A stretch of 64,000 bases of DNA. Source: Amyelois transitella. Its lineage: Eukaryota > Arthropoda > Insecta > Lepidoptera > Pyralidae. Every line of letters begins with the position of its first letter. Positions within the stretch are counted from its first letter, which is position 1. Where the stretch lies: the NCBI RefSeq assembly GCF_032362555.1, contig NC_083511.1, forward strand, positions 2,666,001 to 2,730,000. Reading direction: 5' to 3'. Of this stretch, positions 21,447-33,693 are shown piece after piece. Position numbers and translations under genes: made by a program. The notes below the pieces were generated by a model, which had not been told where the DNA came from, did not search any database, and was given only the letters and a program-made list of their open reading frames with translations.

Positions 21447-22139
21447 GTGAGTGAAGTTGTTCAAAGTTTCTTTTGTTTAGGTTATATTGCACATGCCGAT
21501 GGCGGGAAATATGACACTTTTGTTGTCGATTCTTGTAATTAAAATTTTCGTATGTTAAAATATAAATTATGTGTTATTTAAAATATATTACATGATTATG
21601 ATGATTTTTTATGATATCTACCCAGACGTTAACTAGTGCAAATTTGTAAATGCCTCTTCCAAATAAATTATTCTTGTAGCTATATAACACGAGTATGACT
21701 TTTCATCTGTAATCATTTAAATATTTGATCGTGTACTTACTTATTTTCTTAAAAATTGACTTATTGTAGGTATTCAGCGAGTTCTTTCGAGACGAAAATA
21801 TTTTTTTACAGAACAGCAAAGCAAAATTAGGAGATACTTTGTTTTCCTACAGAGTTTAATTACCAACTTTTTCAAAAGATTACGAGGTGTCTTGAAAACT
21901 TGTCATAGGTTTTATACCTTTGTAGTTTCAATGTAAAAAAATATTTTGAAACACAAGTAGATAGTAAAAGCTCTCAGTTTGATGATTTATAGAAAAAACA
22001 TTGCAAGTAAATCAATAAAAATAAACTTAAGCCTTTTGAACTCATAATATGTACGTTAAATCTTTTTCTTTTCAACTCTTAACAAATTTCATCGAAAGCT
22101 CTTTGTTTGGCTTTGTTTCATGGATCGATGGAACGAAAC

Positions 22140-22240
22140 ACAACACACCCAAAAACTCAAGCCAAATATTACGAGTTTACTATCGCACAGGGATCGAACT
22201 TAGGACCCTCAGCATATTCAACTGACACGATGAGTTGACT
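22140..22240 (-). repeat. Possible tRNA-like SINE head
   Basis: Read on the - strand, GTTCGATCCCTGTGCG resembles a tRNA B box, preceded by GTTAGTCAACTCATCGTGTC. No tRNA anticodon stem could be assigned, so a SINE remnant is more likely than a gene. Confidence 0.3.
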
Positions 22241-22265
22241 AACATTCGTGAACGCAATATATACT

Positions 22266-22480
22266 TCTTATTTTGTCTTCTTCCACCTGGCGTTACTCCT
22301 GGTTACATTCTCACCTCTCTGGAGAGGAGCCCGAGGCGCGCCTTTTTGTCCGGAATGGGTGATTCAGTTTTTTACACGAAGCGACTCCTATTTAACCTCC
22401 AAAAACTATACAGGGGAACTTAATCCGTATTGGATCATGGATACACATACAGTTGCCTGAATGTGCAGGTTTCTTCATGA
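22266..22480 (+). repeat. Dispersed repeat (CTCCTGG...GAGCCC...GGATCATGG)
   Basis: It contains TCACCTCTCTGGAGAGGAGC, then TCCGGAATGGGTGATTCAG and TATTGGATCATGG...GCCTGAATGTGCAGGTTTC. Related pieces occur near 11940-12060, 39005-39060, 43200-43262, 48875-49050, 51505-51660 and 54428-54600. Its class is unknown. Confidence 0.5.
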
Positions 22481-22589
22481 TGTTGTCTCTAACCGTAACA
22501 GCATCGGTTAGCACTCGAAATTTATATGCATAACTCGGAAAAAGAGTCATTGGTGCATGGTCCAGGTGGGATTTAAACTTGTGCATCTA

Positions 22590-22837
22590 TACGCATATGA
22601 ATCTTTTTTAAATACGGCATCCTTTCCATGGAACGGGAAGGCCTAGACGAACGTATCTTGATCAAATTAAGGACGTCCTGGCAAAGGGTCAGGTCAAGAG
22701 TACACGAAACCGCTGAGCTTGCATGAAGAGAGTTAGGAAAGTGGATGAAGCGAAGGAAGTATGCAGAGATCGTGGCAAATGGAAAGATGTAGTCTCTGCC
22801 TTCCCCTCCGGGAAAGAGGCGTGATTTTATGTAAGTA
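22590..22837 (+). mobile_element. RTE-type LINE 3' end, sense orientation
   Basis: It reads GGGAAGGCCTAGACGAACG, TTGATCAAATTAAGGACGTC, GAGCTTGCATGAAGAGAGTT, GATGAAGCGAAGG and finally CCCCTCCGGGAAAGAGGCGT with TATGTA. It encodes the degraded C-terminal part of the LINE ORF and the tail. A Helitron-like element is inserted in the tail at 22838. Confidence 0.75.
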
Positions 22838-23034
22838 CTAGAGGCCGCCCGCGACTTCGTCCGCATGGAAACCCTATCAATCCCGCGGGAACTCTGGGAT
22901 AAAAAGTAGCCTATGTGTTATTCTGGGTCTTCAGCTACCTACATACCAAATTTCATGGTAATCGGTTCAGTAGTTTTTGCGTGAAAGAGTAACAAACATC
23001 CATACAAACTTTCGCCTTTATAATAGTAGTAGGA
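22838..23034 (-). mobile_element. Helitron-like non-autonomous element, reverse copy
   Basis: It begins CTAGAGGCCGCCCGCGACTT and ends AATAGTAGTAGGA. Reverse-complemented it is TC...CTAG with A/T flanks. It appears to differ from the copy at 5498-5702 only by an 8-bp TATGGATG duplication, and it sits in the same place within a LINE tail. Confidence 0.75.
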
Positions 23035-24199
23035 TGTATGTATCCTTTCCATTAGATCACCGACGCCCTTTTGTAACGTAGGTTAAAATCACAATCGAGA
23101 CCTAACCGTCAATAGATTGCCGTAGGTCACGCCTGTCAATCAAAACTTTTTATATCCAATACCAACCGCCCTTGCCTTCGCAGTTAAAGATGCATAGCCG
23201 TGCATTATACGTTCAGTCCTATCGCATAGTTCGGTCGATATAAACGATAACTTAAGTGCAATTTGTTGTATTGGGGTCGCCGAAATAAACGCAAGCTGCT
23301 TTCTCTTGAGTTGGTATGTTATGTTGATGTTTATTTTAATGTTCACTATGTACTTTGGTGTTTCTTATCGATTTTACTAGGAAGACGCCGCGGCCGCTAC
23401 CTACGGCCTTGTCCCAATTGTATTCACTTATAGCTAATAGTGCATTATTTTAAAAGAATGTATTTTCAGATCTGTGTCAGCGTTTTGAGTTTGTTATCCT
23501 TTTTTTAGAGCGGTTCCTATCAGATTTATTAATTTGTCATTTGCAAATTCACCTGTATATTTATCGCGTCTTCACACACACGGTGTCCTTTGAACGTTTT
23601 ATGTATAATCTGTGAAATTAGGTTGCGTATGTAACAGTGAAAACTGCATCAAAATCCGTTTGGTTTAAGAGAAGAAAGCTTAAAAACACGTAGAACATGC
23701 GAAAAGCGAATTTGTTATAGACTATGTAGTAAAAGTCTTAATATTGATATCAACAGATGGCGATGAATTGAAAACCTCTTAGTTTTTAGTTTAGTAGTCT
23801 ATCAATGAACGGTAGTTTAGACCTAGGTTACAGGGGAATCTAACACTACTTCGATCATGATCACATTTAGGTGTCTGAATTGTCATTCCTCATGACAATA
23901 CATAAGAGGGGAAATACTGTGATACTATTAGGAAACAGTTTTCAGAACAATTTCCTGATGACTATCTTGAAATTGATATCGATTGGTGATTCACACTAAC
24001 TCAATTTGATTTGTTAATGATCTTTACCAATTTTGTTGGTATTATTTCGAAACACTAATAATTGTTATTGGTTAGCGAGTTCAATACCGTCAGATTGCTT
24101 ACAATAGATAGTCAAGCATAAGATTTCTTATAAAAATATATAACTACAATTTAATATATGGGCGAATGATGAGCTTCAATAATTTATTTTTATTAGAAA

Positions 24200-24441
24200 C
24201 TAGCTGAATCCGCGACTTCGTCCGCGTGGAATAGTTATTTTGGGCATCATTGACGCCCTCAAGGATGAATAATTTCCCCGTTTTTTTTTTCACATTTTCC
24301 ATTATTTCTGCACTTCTAAAACGTGATGTTATATAGCCTATGGTCTATTCAACACAAAAATAATTTTTCAATTCGAACCAGTAGTTCCTGAGATTAGCGC
24401 GTTCAAACAAACAAACTCTTCAGCTTTATAATATTAGTATA
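24200..24441 (-). mobile_element. Helitron-like element (older copy)
   Basis: It starts CTAGCTGAATCCGCGACTTC and ends CAGCTTTATAATATTAGTAT. It has a diverged interior and the same family ends. Confidence 0.65.
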
Positions 24442-25136
24442 GATATGTAGGTACGTCTGTTAAGCTATGTGGTGGGCCGTGGCCCAATTTCAAGGGGCGT
24501 TAGGCCCGGTTTTAGTACGGCCCTAGCTAATTTGGTTAGCCCTAGCAAATTTACTTGGGCTTTTCATGAATGGTTTTCTACATGTCTTAACTTTAAAAGA
24601 GGTGTTATATTCAATTTATTTTCATGATTTTTAGAAAGTTAATAATTGTTCTTGTACAAAATCGTGTGCCAAAGTTAACGTTAATATGTTTTCGAAGAAG
24701 TAAGCTCTACGAAATTCTCTCACGTCGTTTCTTGTTGTGTTGATCCTTTGAGAATCTTTGAGTAGGCTTTCACACTGACAAGGGTCTTGTACGTAGGGTG
24801 TTGCGGTCATTCATAATGCTTAGTGTCTCTTAGAGTATTTACAATGTATAGGGTGGTCACTCAAGTAATATAATATTTAAGGTTTAAGGGGCCTAATGGC
24901 TTGTTTTTAAAGTCCATTGCTAATTGCCATAATCGTGCACATTTCGTTCGTTATAAAACCTGAGGAGAAAGTACATTTTGTGGTTCGAAAAGGAATTCTA
25001 TGTCCTTCTCATTAAGTACTTAATCTTAAGTATGGTTCAAAATTTCATAATTCATTAAGGTTCAAAATGGCCGATTCGCTGATATAAAATTGTGGGTAGG
25101 TAAATGTCGATGAATCCTAACCTCCTATAAGTAGAT

Positions 25137-25939
25137 ACATACATACATAAAATCACGCCTCTTTCCCGGAGGGGTAGGCAGAGACTACCTCTTTCCACTT
25201 GCCACGATCTCTGCATATTTCCTTCGCTTCATCCACATTCATAACTCTCTTCATGCAAGCTCGGCGGTTTCGGATACTTTTGACCTGACCAGGACGTCCT
25301 TAATTTGATCAAGATACGTTCGTCTAGGTCTTCCCACTCCGACCTTTCCGTCCACACCCTCCATGTATATCTGCTTAGTCAACCTGTTTTCATTCATCCT
25401 CTCCACATGACCGAACCCTTTTCTATTCCTATAACTACATCTTCTTTCACATCACAACATTCCCTTATCACGCTGTTCCTTATCCGGTCACTCAATTTCA
25501 CACCCAAAATACTCCTTAACGCTCTCATTTCCACTGCATTTATTCTGCTTTCGTGCTTCTTTTGCCATACCCAACTTTCACTCCCATACATTAATGTCGG
25601 GACCAACACGCCCCCATGCACAGCCAGTCGAGCCTTTTTGGATAGTTTCTGACTGCTCATAAAGGCATGCAAAGCTCCATCCACCATGTTCTCCTTTCAA
25701 TATCACTATCATACTTGCCATCTGATGTAAACTTTGATCCTAGATATACAAACTCTTTCACTTGCTCAACTTTTTCTCCTCCAATCAAAATATTACATGC
25801 TGTCATTTCTTTCTCCATTTCAAAAACCAGTGTTTTAGTTTTACTTACGTTCACTTTCATTCTTTTCTCTTTTAAAGCTTTATGCATACAGTTTACCATC
25901 TCCTGTAACTCCTCCGCCGATGATGCCAGTATAACCTGA
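25137..25939 (-). mobile_element. RTE-type LINE, 5'-truncated, 11-bp target duplication
   Basis: It is flanked exactly by TATAAGTAGAT (25126-25136, 25940-25950). On the - strand it encodes the reverse-transcriptase C-terminal region of an RTE-like LINE in at least two frames: SSAEELQEMVNCMHKALKEK, LVFEMEKEMTACNILIGG and VKEFVYLGSKFTSDGKYDSD near 25957-25660, then VDGALHAFMSSQKLSKKARL, LVPTLMYGSESWVWQKKHES and INAVEMRALRSILG (25690-25394), then GRPRRTYLDQIKDVL-like sequence and the TATG tail. Frame changes show it is inactive. It is the longest LINE copy in the window. Confidence 0.9.
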
Positions 25940-26814
25940 TATAAGTAGATCTTTGGCAAAAATTTGTTAAGTCAAAAAAAATTAACCTAATATATTATTG
26001 ACGTGACACAGGCACCCCATGACGTTATTCCACATAAGTATTTTATTGTCTGTAGTAAAAGGTTAGTGTTGTAGTTATATATAATACAGCCATTTGTTTC
26101 GCTATCAGAATTTACGACGAAACCCAGTTAATGTGTAGTTTTAGACGGTTGAGGCGCAAGTTAGTGTAATAGTGTAATAGTCGCAAGCCCATCGTAGTAT
26201 ATTTCAAGAATTATTTAGGTTCCGGCACGTGCAAAATTTAAAGGCTTCATCTTCGCCATCTCATCTCATTTTTAATGTGCCATCGGCGTAAAATTTTAGA
26301 GAAGTCATTATTAACGCAAATAGCTAAACATGGCGTATCAGTCTTTTCAAAACTGTGGACTCTGTCTACCCCGCGTGGGATAAAGACGTGGTATATATAT
26401 ATATGTAGAAAACATTTACATGTCAAGAGGATTTCCTTCCTGTCTCACCCCTTACTTATCGCGGCGTATACTCAAATCTAGATACATCGTAACGAACTAT
26501 TGTTTCTGAATGTCTTTGAATTGCATTTGAATGTGGGAATGTAGAATTTGCGTCGTTCTGAATGAGAATAAGCATAACCTCTCAATCGGATATAAAACAA
26601 AGATGTCGAGATATGTCAATGATTATAGGATGACATTCATTTGATTCAATACCTTTCATTCATTCATATAATAACGTCTATATCCTTTGCTCCTCATTGT
26701 ACTTCACAGAGCCAACAGTCCTGAAAGACTGAAGTTCAACTATTAGGCTTAATGATAGAATTGAGATTCCAATAGCGACAGGTTGCTAGCTCATCTATTC
26801 TTAAATTCTTGAAA

Positions 26815-27008
26815 AATTCTTTTTGTGTTGAATAGACCATTTATCGAGGAAGGCTTTAGGCTTTATATAACATCACGCTGCAACTTTTAGGAGCGAAGAA
26901 GTAATGGAAAACGTGAAAAAAAAAACAGGGAAAATTATTCATCCTTGAGGGGCTTCAATGAAGCCCAAAATAACTAATCCACGCGGACGAAGTCGCGGGC
27001 ACAGCTAG
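26815..27008 (+). mobile_element. Helitron-like element 3' portion
   Basis: It ends ACGCGGACGAAGTCGCGGGC then ACAGCTAG, preceded by TTATATAACATCACGCTGCA and CATCCTTGAGGG. The 5' end is unclear. Confidence 0.6.
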
Positions 27009-27540
27009 TCGCCTATAAGAAGAATCCCAAGTTTATTAGCCTATCTCTTAGTCGCCTTTTAAATTATCTTTCTAATTACATTATCATACTAATAATACAT
27101 TATATCGAAGGGAAAACTTGCAAGACTGAAGGGTGGGGGGTGGGGGGTGTTGGCTTTGTAACTTTACCTAGTAGATAGTGCCTGACAGAATGCTTTAAGT
27201 TACTGTTATCTGAGTAGGGCGAACTCCGTTAGTGTACCGACTTCGAACAAAGAGGTATTATGTTCCTCTTTTCTATAATATTGGTAGGTACAATACACGA
27301 AAATTCGCCCTAAGACAAAATTGTATGCTTCTATACGATTGTTATAAAGAGGTTAAGTTAATTTTGATTGTTTGTTTGTAAAAGTTAATTTTCGGAAATA
27401 AGTAATCGATCATGGTAATTCTTTCACCTTAGACAGACAAATTTTCGGATTAAGTGTTTGCTTTTTATTAGTATAATCCATACTAAAAATATTAAATATA
27501 TTTATTTATTTATTTACATTATTAAAAAATTAAGTATGAA

Positions 27541-27667
27541 GTATATCCATATTAAAAATATGAAAGTGTAGTTTGTCCGTCTTTCACGTCAAAACCACTG
27601 CACTAGTCTCTATGAAATTTTTCAATATTATTACTATTTACGCGGGCGAAGTCGCGGACGAAACTAG
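27541..27667 (+). mobile_element. Helitron-like element, short copy
   Basis: A TTAAAAATATGAAAGTGTAG start leads to TTTACGCGGGCGAAGTCGC and GGACGAAACTAG at the 3' end. Confidence 0.55.
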
Positions 27668-27774
27668 CTATTTTATATGTGTTTAACATCTGTCGAATCC
27701 ACAAAAAAACCTATACAGTATACGCGTGAATATTACTTTTAAAAATAAACTGCCAGAATCATTTGATAAAATTA

Positions 27775-28020
27775 TCGTAGCTGTCTCGTAGCACTTCGCT
27801 ACGCCGTAGCATCACCTACGCCGCGTTAGCCGTGCGTGTACTACGATCGGTAGTAAATATTTACCATCATTACAATTTTCTATGTAATTACTTCACGACC
27901 TCAGTCCTCGTAGCAAAGCACGCAAGTTTACGATTAACAAAGACCTATAAATTTTAGAAATATACAAACAACTGAAGTATGTCTACGATGCTACGCCGTA
28001 GCACCGCTACGAGTCTACGA
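27775..28020. repeat. CGTAG-rich terminal-inverted element (candidate MITE)
   Basis: The ends TCGTAGCTGTCTCGTAGCAC and (reverse-complemented) TCGTAGACTCGTAGCGGTGC are similar, and both continue into GCTACGCCGTAGCATC-like sequence that is itself near-palindromic. The interior is about 170 bp of unrelated AT-rich sequence. Confidence 0.5.
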
Positions 28021-29307
28021 ACGAAAGCTTTTGTTACTTTTCGGCTTAATTTGATGGACATTATTTAGTTCAAGATGTTCCACTGATTCTATTTTTATTC
28101 TACAGTTGCGCTTTTGGTAGAAGTAGTACAATGAAGTATAAAGTAAATTTTGACCACGGTACGGTGTCCCATGTTGGGATACTTCTTTTAAGCGATGGGC
28201 TAGCAATCTGTCGCACTATTTAATCTCATTTCCATTAGAACGTGGCCCTTCATTCTTTGCGAGACAATTGCCTTTGTCTACCCCGTAAGGGATAAAGACG
28301 TGGTTTTATTTATGGATGATGACGTTACGTAGATGTTTGGTTAACATTTAAAAACGCACTGTCATTTTTAACGCATTCATTGCTCAAGGCTGATATTTCG
28401 GCCCATAGAATTATGTTACTATTCCGATTTATATGATTTGGCCAGTGCGAGGTCACGGGTCAATTTCGGCACTTATTTGCGTAATTTTGTTATTACACAC
28501 GTTGCCATGACAACAGTAATCCACCAACCAAACATATTTGAATTTCGCAGGCCTTGCTCGAAACGAGGGCTGTAAAATTCGGTACGATCATAGAATATTT
28601 TAAAATTGCTGTTCCATACTTTGTACGCTCGAATTTTATACATACATAAATATAATCAAGTCTGATGTAGACGTAACCTTACAGGGTAGACAGTAGTCTT
28701 GATAGAACTGAAACGTTCAACTGTGTGGGTCAGTGATGAAATTGAGGTTCAAATAGTGACAGGATGCTAGCCCATCGCCTGAAAGAAGAATCCCAGGTTT
28801 ATTAGCCTTTCCCTTAGTCGCCTCTTACGACACACCGTGCAACAATAAAGAAATCATCATAATCAGTTTTTTATACTGCTTTGTTATTACCTACCGACAT
28901 TTTTTGGGCAATTAAAATAAACTTGGTTTTAGGCATCATAAAAATATCTTGCGTTATTGATATATTGCGAGTTACATAATAAGTAATTAGACGTTTGTCT
29001 TTGCCAATAAAAAAATCTAATCGTGGACGGCCTTAAAAATTAAAAACCAATGAAAATGTATTTGTATTGTAAGAGTAGTTTTTACATTTTATGTTACACT
29101 ACCTTTTTTGTTTCTAATATCTTTATTACACAGAAATTTACACAGTTATAGAAATGGAAATTATGTAAGGAAAATTAAATTTATTGCAACGGCGGATTTA
29201 TCCCATGAAAAGATCTTTTTCAGTCAACCGGTAATTAGTAATGTTTCTAGATTAGGTCTCGATGTGTTAATGGAGTCAGATTACTCGAAATATATATATC
29301 TCACTAT

Positions 29308-29500
29308 TACATACATACATAGAAGTTTCAAAAACAGGGGAAAACATAAAAAGAGATGGATGGACAGCGTAAAGGAAAGTATGAGTAAAAAAGGAGTGAC
29401 CAGTGAGATGGCAAGTGACAGAAGCAATTGGAAAAACCGTGCCGTGCCCACGTAAAGAGTGGGAAAAGGTAACGACAAAGAAGAATAGTTAAAAGAACTT
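29308..29500 (+). mobile_element. LINE ORF C-terminal remnant
   Basis: It encodes GKHKKRWMDSVKESMSKKGV and SDRSNWKNR, a typical C-terminal motif of RTE/BovB-like reverse-transcriptase proteins (RW-D-VK-D-..GV). It is short and isolated, and not a host gene. Confidence 0.6.
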
Positions 29501-29777
29501 TATTTCCTCAGTAAGAATTAACAATTCACTTACTACTGAGAAACTTTTTATATACTCGTACATAAGTATACCAAGACAGCGAGCGTATATAAAACAAAAA
29601 TTAAAATAAGGAACTATGTAGGGTAGTCACAAAAAACTGCGTCGACTGGTAGTTGCGCATCGGGCAACCACGGATCTAAAGTTCACAGAGCGTAATCTGA
29701 ATGTGGCATAATAGTATCAATGGTATTATACTCGTAGTAAATGATTTTGTATCTGTGTTTAATTCAATTCAATTCAA

Positions 29778-30110
29778 ACATACATACATACATAAAATCA
29801 CGCCTCTTTCCCGGAGGGGTAGGCAGAGACTACCACTTGCCACGATCTCTGCATACTTCCTTCGCTTCATACACATTCATTCATAACTCTCTTCTTGCAA
29901 GCACAGCGGTTTCGGGTACTTTTGACCTGACCCTTTACGAGGATGTCCTTAATTTGATCAAGATACGATCGTCTAGGTCTTCCCACTCCGACCCTTCCCT
30001 CCACACTCTCCTTGTATATCTGCTTAGTCAACCTGCTTTCATTCATCCTCTCCACATGACCGAACCATCTTAACATACCCTTTTCTATTCCTGTTACTAC
30101 ATCTGTTTTT
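29778..30110 (-). mobile_element. RTE-type LINE 3' fragment
   Basis: The tail (CATA)n AAAATCACGCCTCTTTCCC leads into sequence encoding (on -) MLRWFGHVERMNESRLTKQI and GRVGVGRPRRSYLDQIKD, the C-terminus of the LINE ORF. It is the same family as 25137-25939. Confidence 0.85.
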
Positions 30111-30557
30111 ATTTAAAAAAAAAATATATTAATAAGAAGACATGCATATTATCACGTCCATAGGCCTTGCAGGGGTAGACAGTGATAGTACAGGGTAGTC
30201 TTGAAAGGACTGTACGGACTGAAAGGCTCCGTTCAGCTGTATTGCTTGATGATGAAATTAAGATTCCTACTATTGTTTTAAAGCTAGTGAAGTTTAGTGA
30301 AATTAAATAAGGATGATTCACAAGTTTTTTACTGCTTTTATTTTTTTTTCTGATCAATGTTTTTTTGATAGCTTTCAACTCGTCGATGGCGTGATAAATG
30401 ATAATTACGACGGCACGACAGAAAGAAAAACAATACATTAATGGCTAACTATGGCAATTTACCTTTCCGAGTAACGAGAACGTTGTATTAAATCAAGTTG
30501 ATTCAAAAAACAAATCGATATAAATAGGCGATGATTTCATTGAATGTTCTGTAAATT

Positions 30558-30802
30558 GCCGTGTGGTTCCCGGCACCAATACGAAAAAAAAGGACCACTC
30601 CATCTCCCATCTTTCCCATGTCGTAAAAGGCTACTAAAGGAAAGGCTTACAAACTTGGGATTCTTTTTTAGGCGATGGACTAGCAACCTGTCACTATTTG
30701 AATCTCAAAGCCAAGTAGCTAAACGTGGCCATTCAGTCTTTTCAAGACTGTTGGCTCTGTCTGTCCAGCAAGGGATAAAGACGTGACCATATGTATGTAT
30801 GT
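30558..30802 (+). mobile_element. Element B, full copy with about 14-bp target duplication
   Basis: The copy runs from GCCGTGTGGTTCCCGGC to the TATGTATGTATG tail. ATGTTCTGTAAATT flanks it at 30544-30557 and 30803-30816. Some internal variation (CCATCTCCCATCTTTCCC) is present. Confidence 0.9.
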
Positions 30803-31665
30803 ATGTTCTGTAAATTTGTTAAGTTTATATGCACAGACTGAGAACGATAATAGGTAGTTGGCTAATGTAAATTTGGCTTGAAAATGTCAGCTTTAAAATC
30901 TAAATCATTAACCTTACATACCTACTTAGTCGCATTTTACGACATCCATTGGAAAGAGATGGAGTGGTCCTATTCTTTTTCCTATTTGTTGCCGGGAATC
31001 ACACGGCATATGTAGGTAATTAATTTTATGTTCCTAATTGGCATTACTTTTATACATTATTCCCTTTAAAAATCATAAACCGCCAATCGCCATTTCACAA
31101 TCGGTACTGGGTCGTTACCGGTAATGTTTATTTTCAAATCGCACGCAACGTTCATCATTGCTTTGCTGTTTATCGTCTACATTATGTAGCAATTTGTTTA
31201 CATTTTGATAAAATTACTGACTGTTTTTATGGAGACAATGTACCCGGGATATGCTATGCTAAAAAAACATATTTTTTTAGCACGTTGCCTTGGAAAATAA
31301 CAAATGTTATAAAGTATCAATCCAAGTATTGTGTAATTGTCGCGTGTCGTGTGGTTCCCGGCACTTTAGAATAGGCCCACTCCATCTTTTTCCCATGAAT
31401 ATCGTAAAAGGCAACGAAGGGATAGGCTTATAAACCTGCGGATTCTTCTTGTAGGCAATGGGCTAGCAACCTGTCACTATTTTAATCATAAAGCCATACA
31501 GCTGAACGTGGCCTTTCCGTCTTTTAACGACGGTTGGCTCTGTCTACCCCACAAGGGATATAGCTGAGACTCAAAATGTATGTATGTTCAAAACAAGTGC
31601 CGATGAGTAAACATTTCGGTTCAATAAAGATATTACAAACAAACATGTCTTCTAACTTCGAGCTT

Positions 31666-31833
31666 CTACGCCATTCATTATATGGTCTACGCCATTCATT
31701 ATATGGTCTACGCCATTCATTATATGGTCTACGCCATTCATTATATGGTCTACGCCATTCATTATATGGTCTACGTTATTCATTATATGGTCTACGCCAT
31801 TCATTATATGGTCTACGCCATTTTTGAAATGGT
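31666..31833 (+). repeat. 21-bp minisatellite, seven copies plus one degenerate
   Basis: The unit CTACGCCATTCATTATATGGT repeats at 31666, 31687, 31708, 31729, 31750, 31771 (GCC to GTT), 31792 and a degenerate 31813. It is open in one frame as LRHSLYG heptapeptides. Confidence 0.95.
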
Positions 31834-32483
31834 TGTAAGCTGCACATGGTCATAGCCCTTTGCTTTTATGTTTTATAATATTTATTGTGGTGCAATAAAA
31901 AGTTATTATTACATATTGTATACACTTCTCAAAATACTGTTGGTTCTGTCTACTCCGTATGGGATAAGGACGTGATTATACGTATGTATGTGCAACTATA
32001 ACTTTAGTTTCAGTTGATATACATATTATACAATTATCTACAACGAATTTGCATAAACAGTTCAACGGCCAAGCCAAAGTACATGCATTCCAAATAGGTA
32101 ACTGCTATAAAAGCTCTGTTGCCAACGACTCGGGCAGAGGTCACTGATTTTATTGGGCACTTTCGTCTTTACGACTACGACACGGGGCCATATACATTTT
32201 TGTACTTCGAGCAGGCATTTAAATAAGGAGAATATTAAAAAAATAACCATAGATATAGGTACTTAAAAGACTTTATGAATACCCTTCGTTGTTAAACTAA
32301 ACATTTATTTACGTTTTTGCGATAATAAAAGGCTACAGTGAGCAACACATCAGTCTAAGTACAGCCGAAACCAGTGAGAATTTTTTTAATGACGTAACGT
32401 TTCATGGGACCGAAGCCTACAGAAAATTCCTAAAACTCTATTAATACATAATTTATTTTCTCAATTTTGGGTTTTAAATGCTA

Positions 32484-32850
32484 ATTTATTTATTTATTTA
32501 AACTTTATTGCACAAAAAACAAAAATGTACAAAAGGCGGACTTAATGCCGTTTGGCATTCTCTACCAGTCAACCAGCTGACCAAACAGAAAAAACTTTAA
32601 GTTGGTGGTGCGATAAAGTGCACATGCATACTGACAAAATACATACATTACAAAAAAAATGCGTACAATTCAAGATACATAATATACACTATAAATACAT
32701 ATACATACATAAAATATCAAATTAGGATGACCCATCATTAATCTGCCAAAGAAAGAACCCCTTCACAGGATGTTTGAACGCAGAGCGACTAGGAGCTCTC
32801 TTAATAATTTCAGGAAGAGCATTCCAGAGCCTTACAGCCTGAACCTGGAA
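32484..32850 (-). mobile_element. CR1/jockey-type LINE 3' fragment
   Basis: On the - strand it encodes QAVRLWNALPEIIKRAPSRS and AFKHPVKGFFL, the C-terminal motif of non-LTR reverse transcriptases (RLWN-LP..). It is followed by a 3' UTR ending TGCAATAAAGTTTAAATAAA. A short related 3' piece lies near 36700-36760. Confidence 0.7.
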
Positions 32851-33511
32851 TGATAATAAGCTAATAACCTTATATTTTAGTATTATCAACTGAAAAATCA
32901 GTATTATAATACCTGCATGATACATTATTAAGCCAAATAGCTGAACGTGGTTAGTCTTCAAGACTTTTGGCTCCGTCTACCCCACAAGGGATATACACGT
33001 GATTTTGTATATGTATATGTGATAGATAGTTTTATGTCAAGTTAAGGATACAGTTAAAATGAAACTTTAACTTAAAGCAGCGCATAAACGGACCAAACAA
33101 TTAGTTTAATTAGTACTGACTAAAACCTCGACGCAGTTAATTTTAACTGCACTACGTACGACGGAGGTTTCAAATTCGATTCCAAAGAGATTGAAGAGTT
33201 TTACAGTCAATAAATTCTTTATAGTTGATTTCCTCTTCCCGAGAAAACATAAAGTTTTCATTACCGTTGTTTCCAGTTTATTTTTAAAGTTCCGTAATGA
33301 ATGGTGAAATTAACGACTACCTAATTACAGCCAGTTTGAAATAGGTACACTTATATAATATTTATATATTTACTTATATATTATTGGCCCTTAAAATAAC
33401 TCACAAAAATTTTGTTTTTCTGTAGGTATATTGTGCCAGTTTCATCTAAGAACCTACCTAACAATATATTATTTATCACTATCCCATCGATACAAAATGG
33501 ACTTGGTTATC

Positions 33512-33693
33512 ACTACATAGTATAAAACAAAGTCGCTATTTTAGTCTGTTTGTCTGTATGCTTAAATCTTTAAAATTACGCAACGGATTTTGATGCGGTT
33601 TTTTGTAACAGGTAGAGTGATTCAAGAGGAAGGTTTTTATGTATAATAACATTTATAATTTTGCACCCGTGCGAAGCCGGGGCGGGTCGCTAG
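33512..33693 (+). mobile_element. Helitron-like element
   Basis: It runs from a TATAAAACAAAGTCGCTATT start to the 3' end GCGAAGCCGGGGCGGGTCGC TAG, a variant of the family with a GCCGGGGC hairpin region. Confidence 0.55.

Noticed and set aside
25394..25959. Host reverse-transcriptase-like gene
   Set aside because: It is a 5'-truncated LINE copy bounded by an exact 11-bp target duplication and broken into different frames.
29108..29455. 115-codon open frame as a host gene
   Set aside because: Its C-terminal part is a LINE reverse-transcriptase remnant and the N-terminal part is arbitrary.
31666..31833. CRISPR-like array
   Set aside because: Units are directly adjacent with no unique spacers, and the genome is animal. 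It is a minisatellite.
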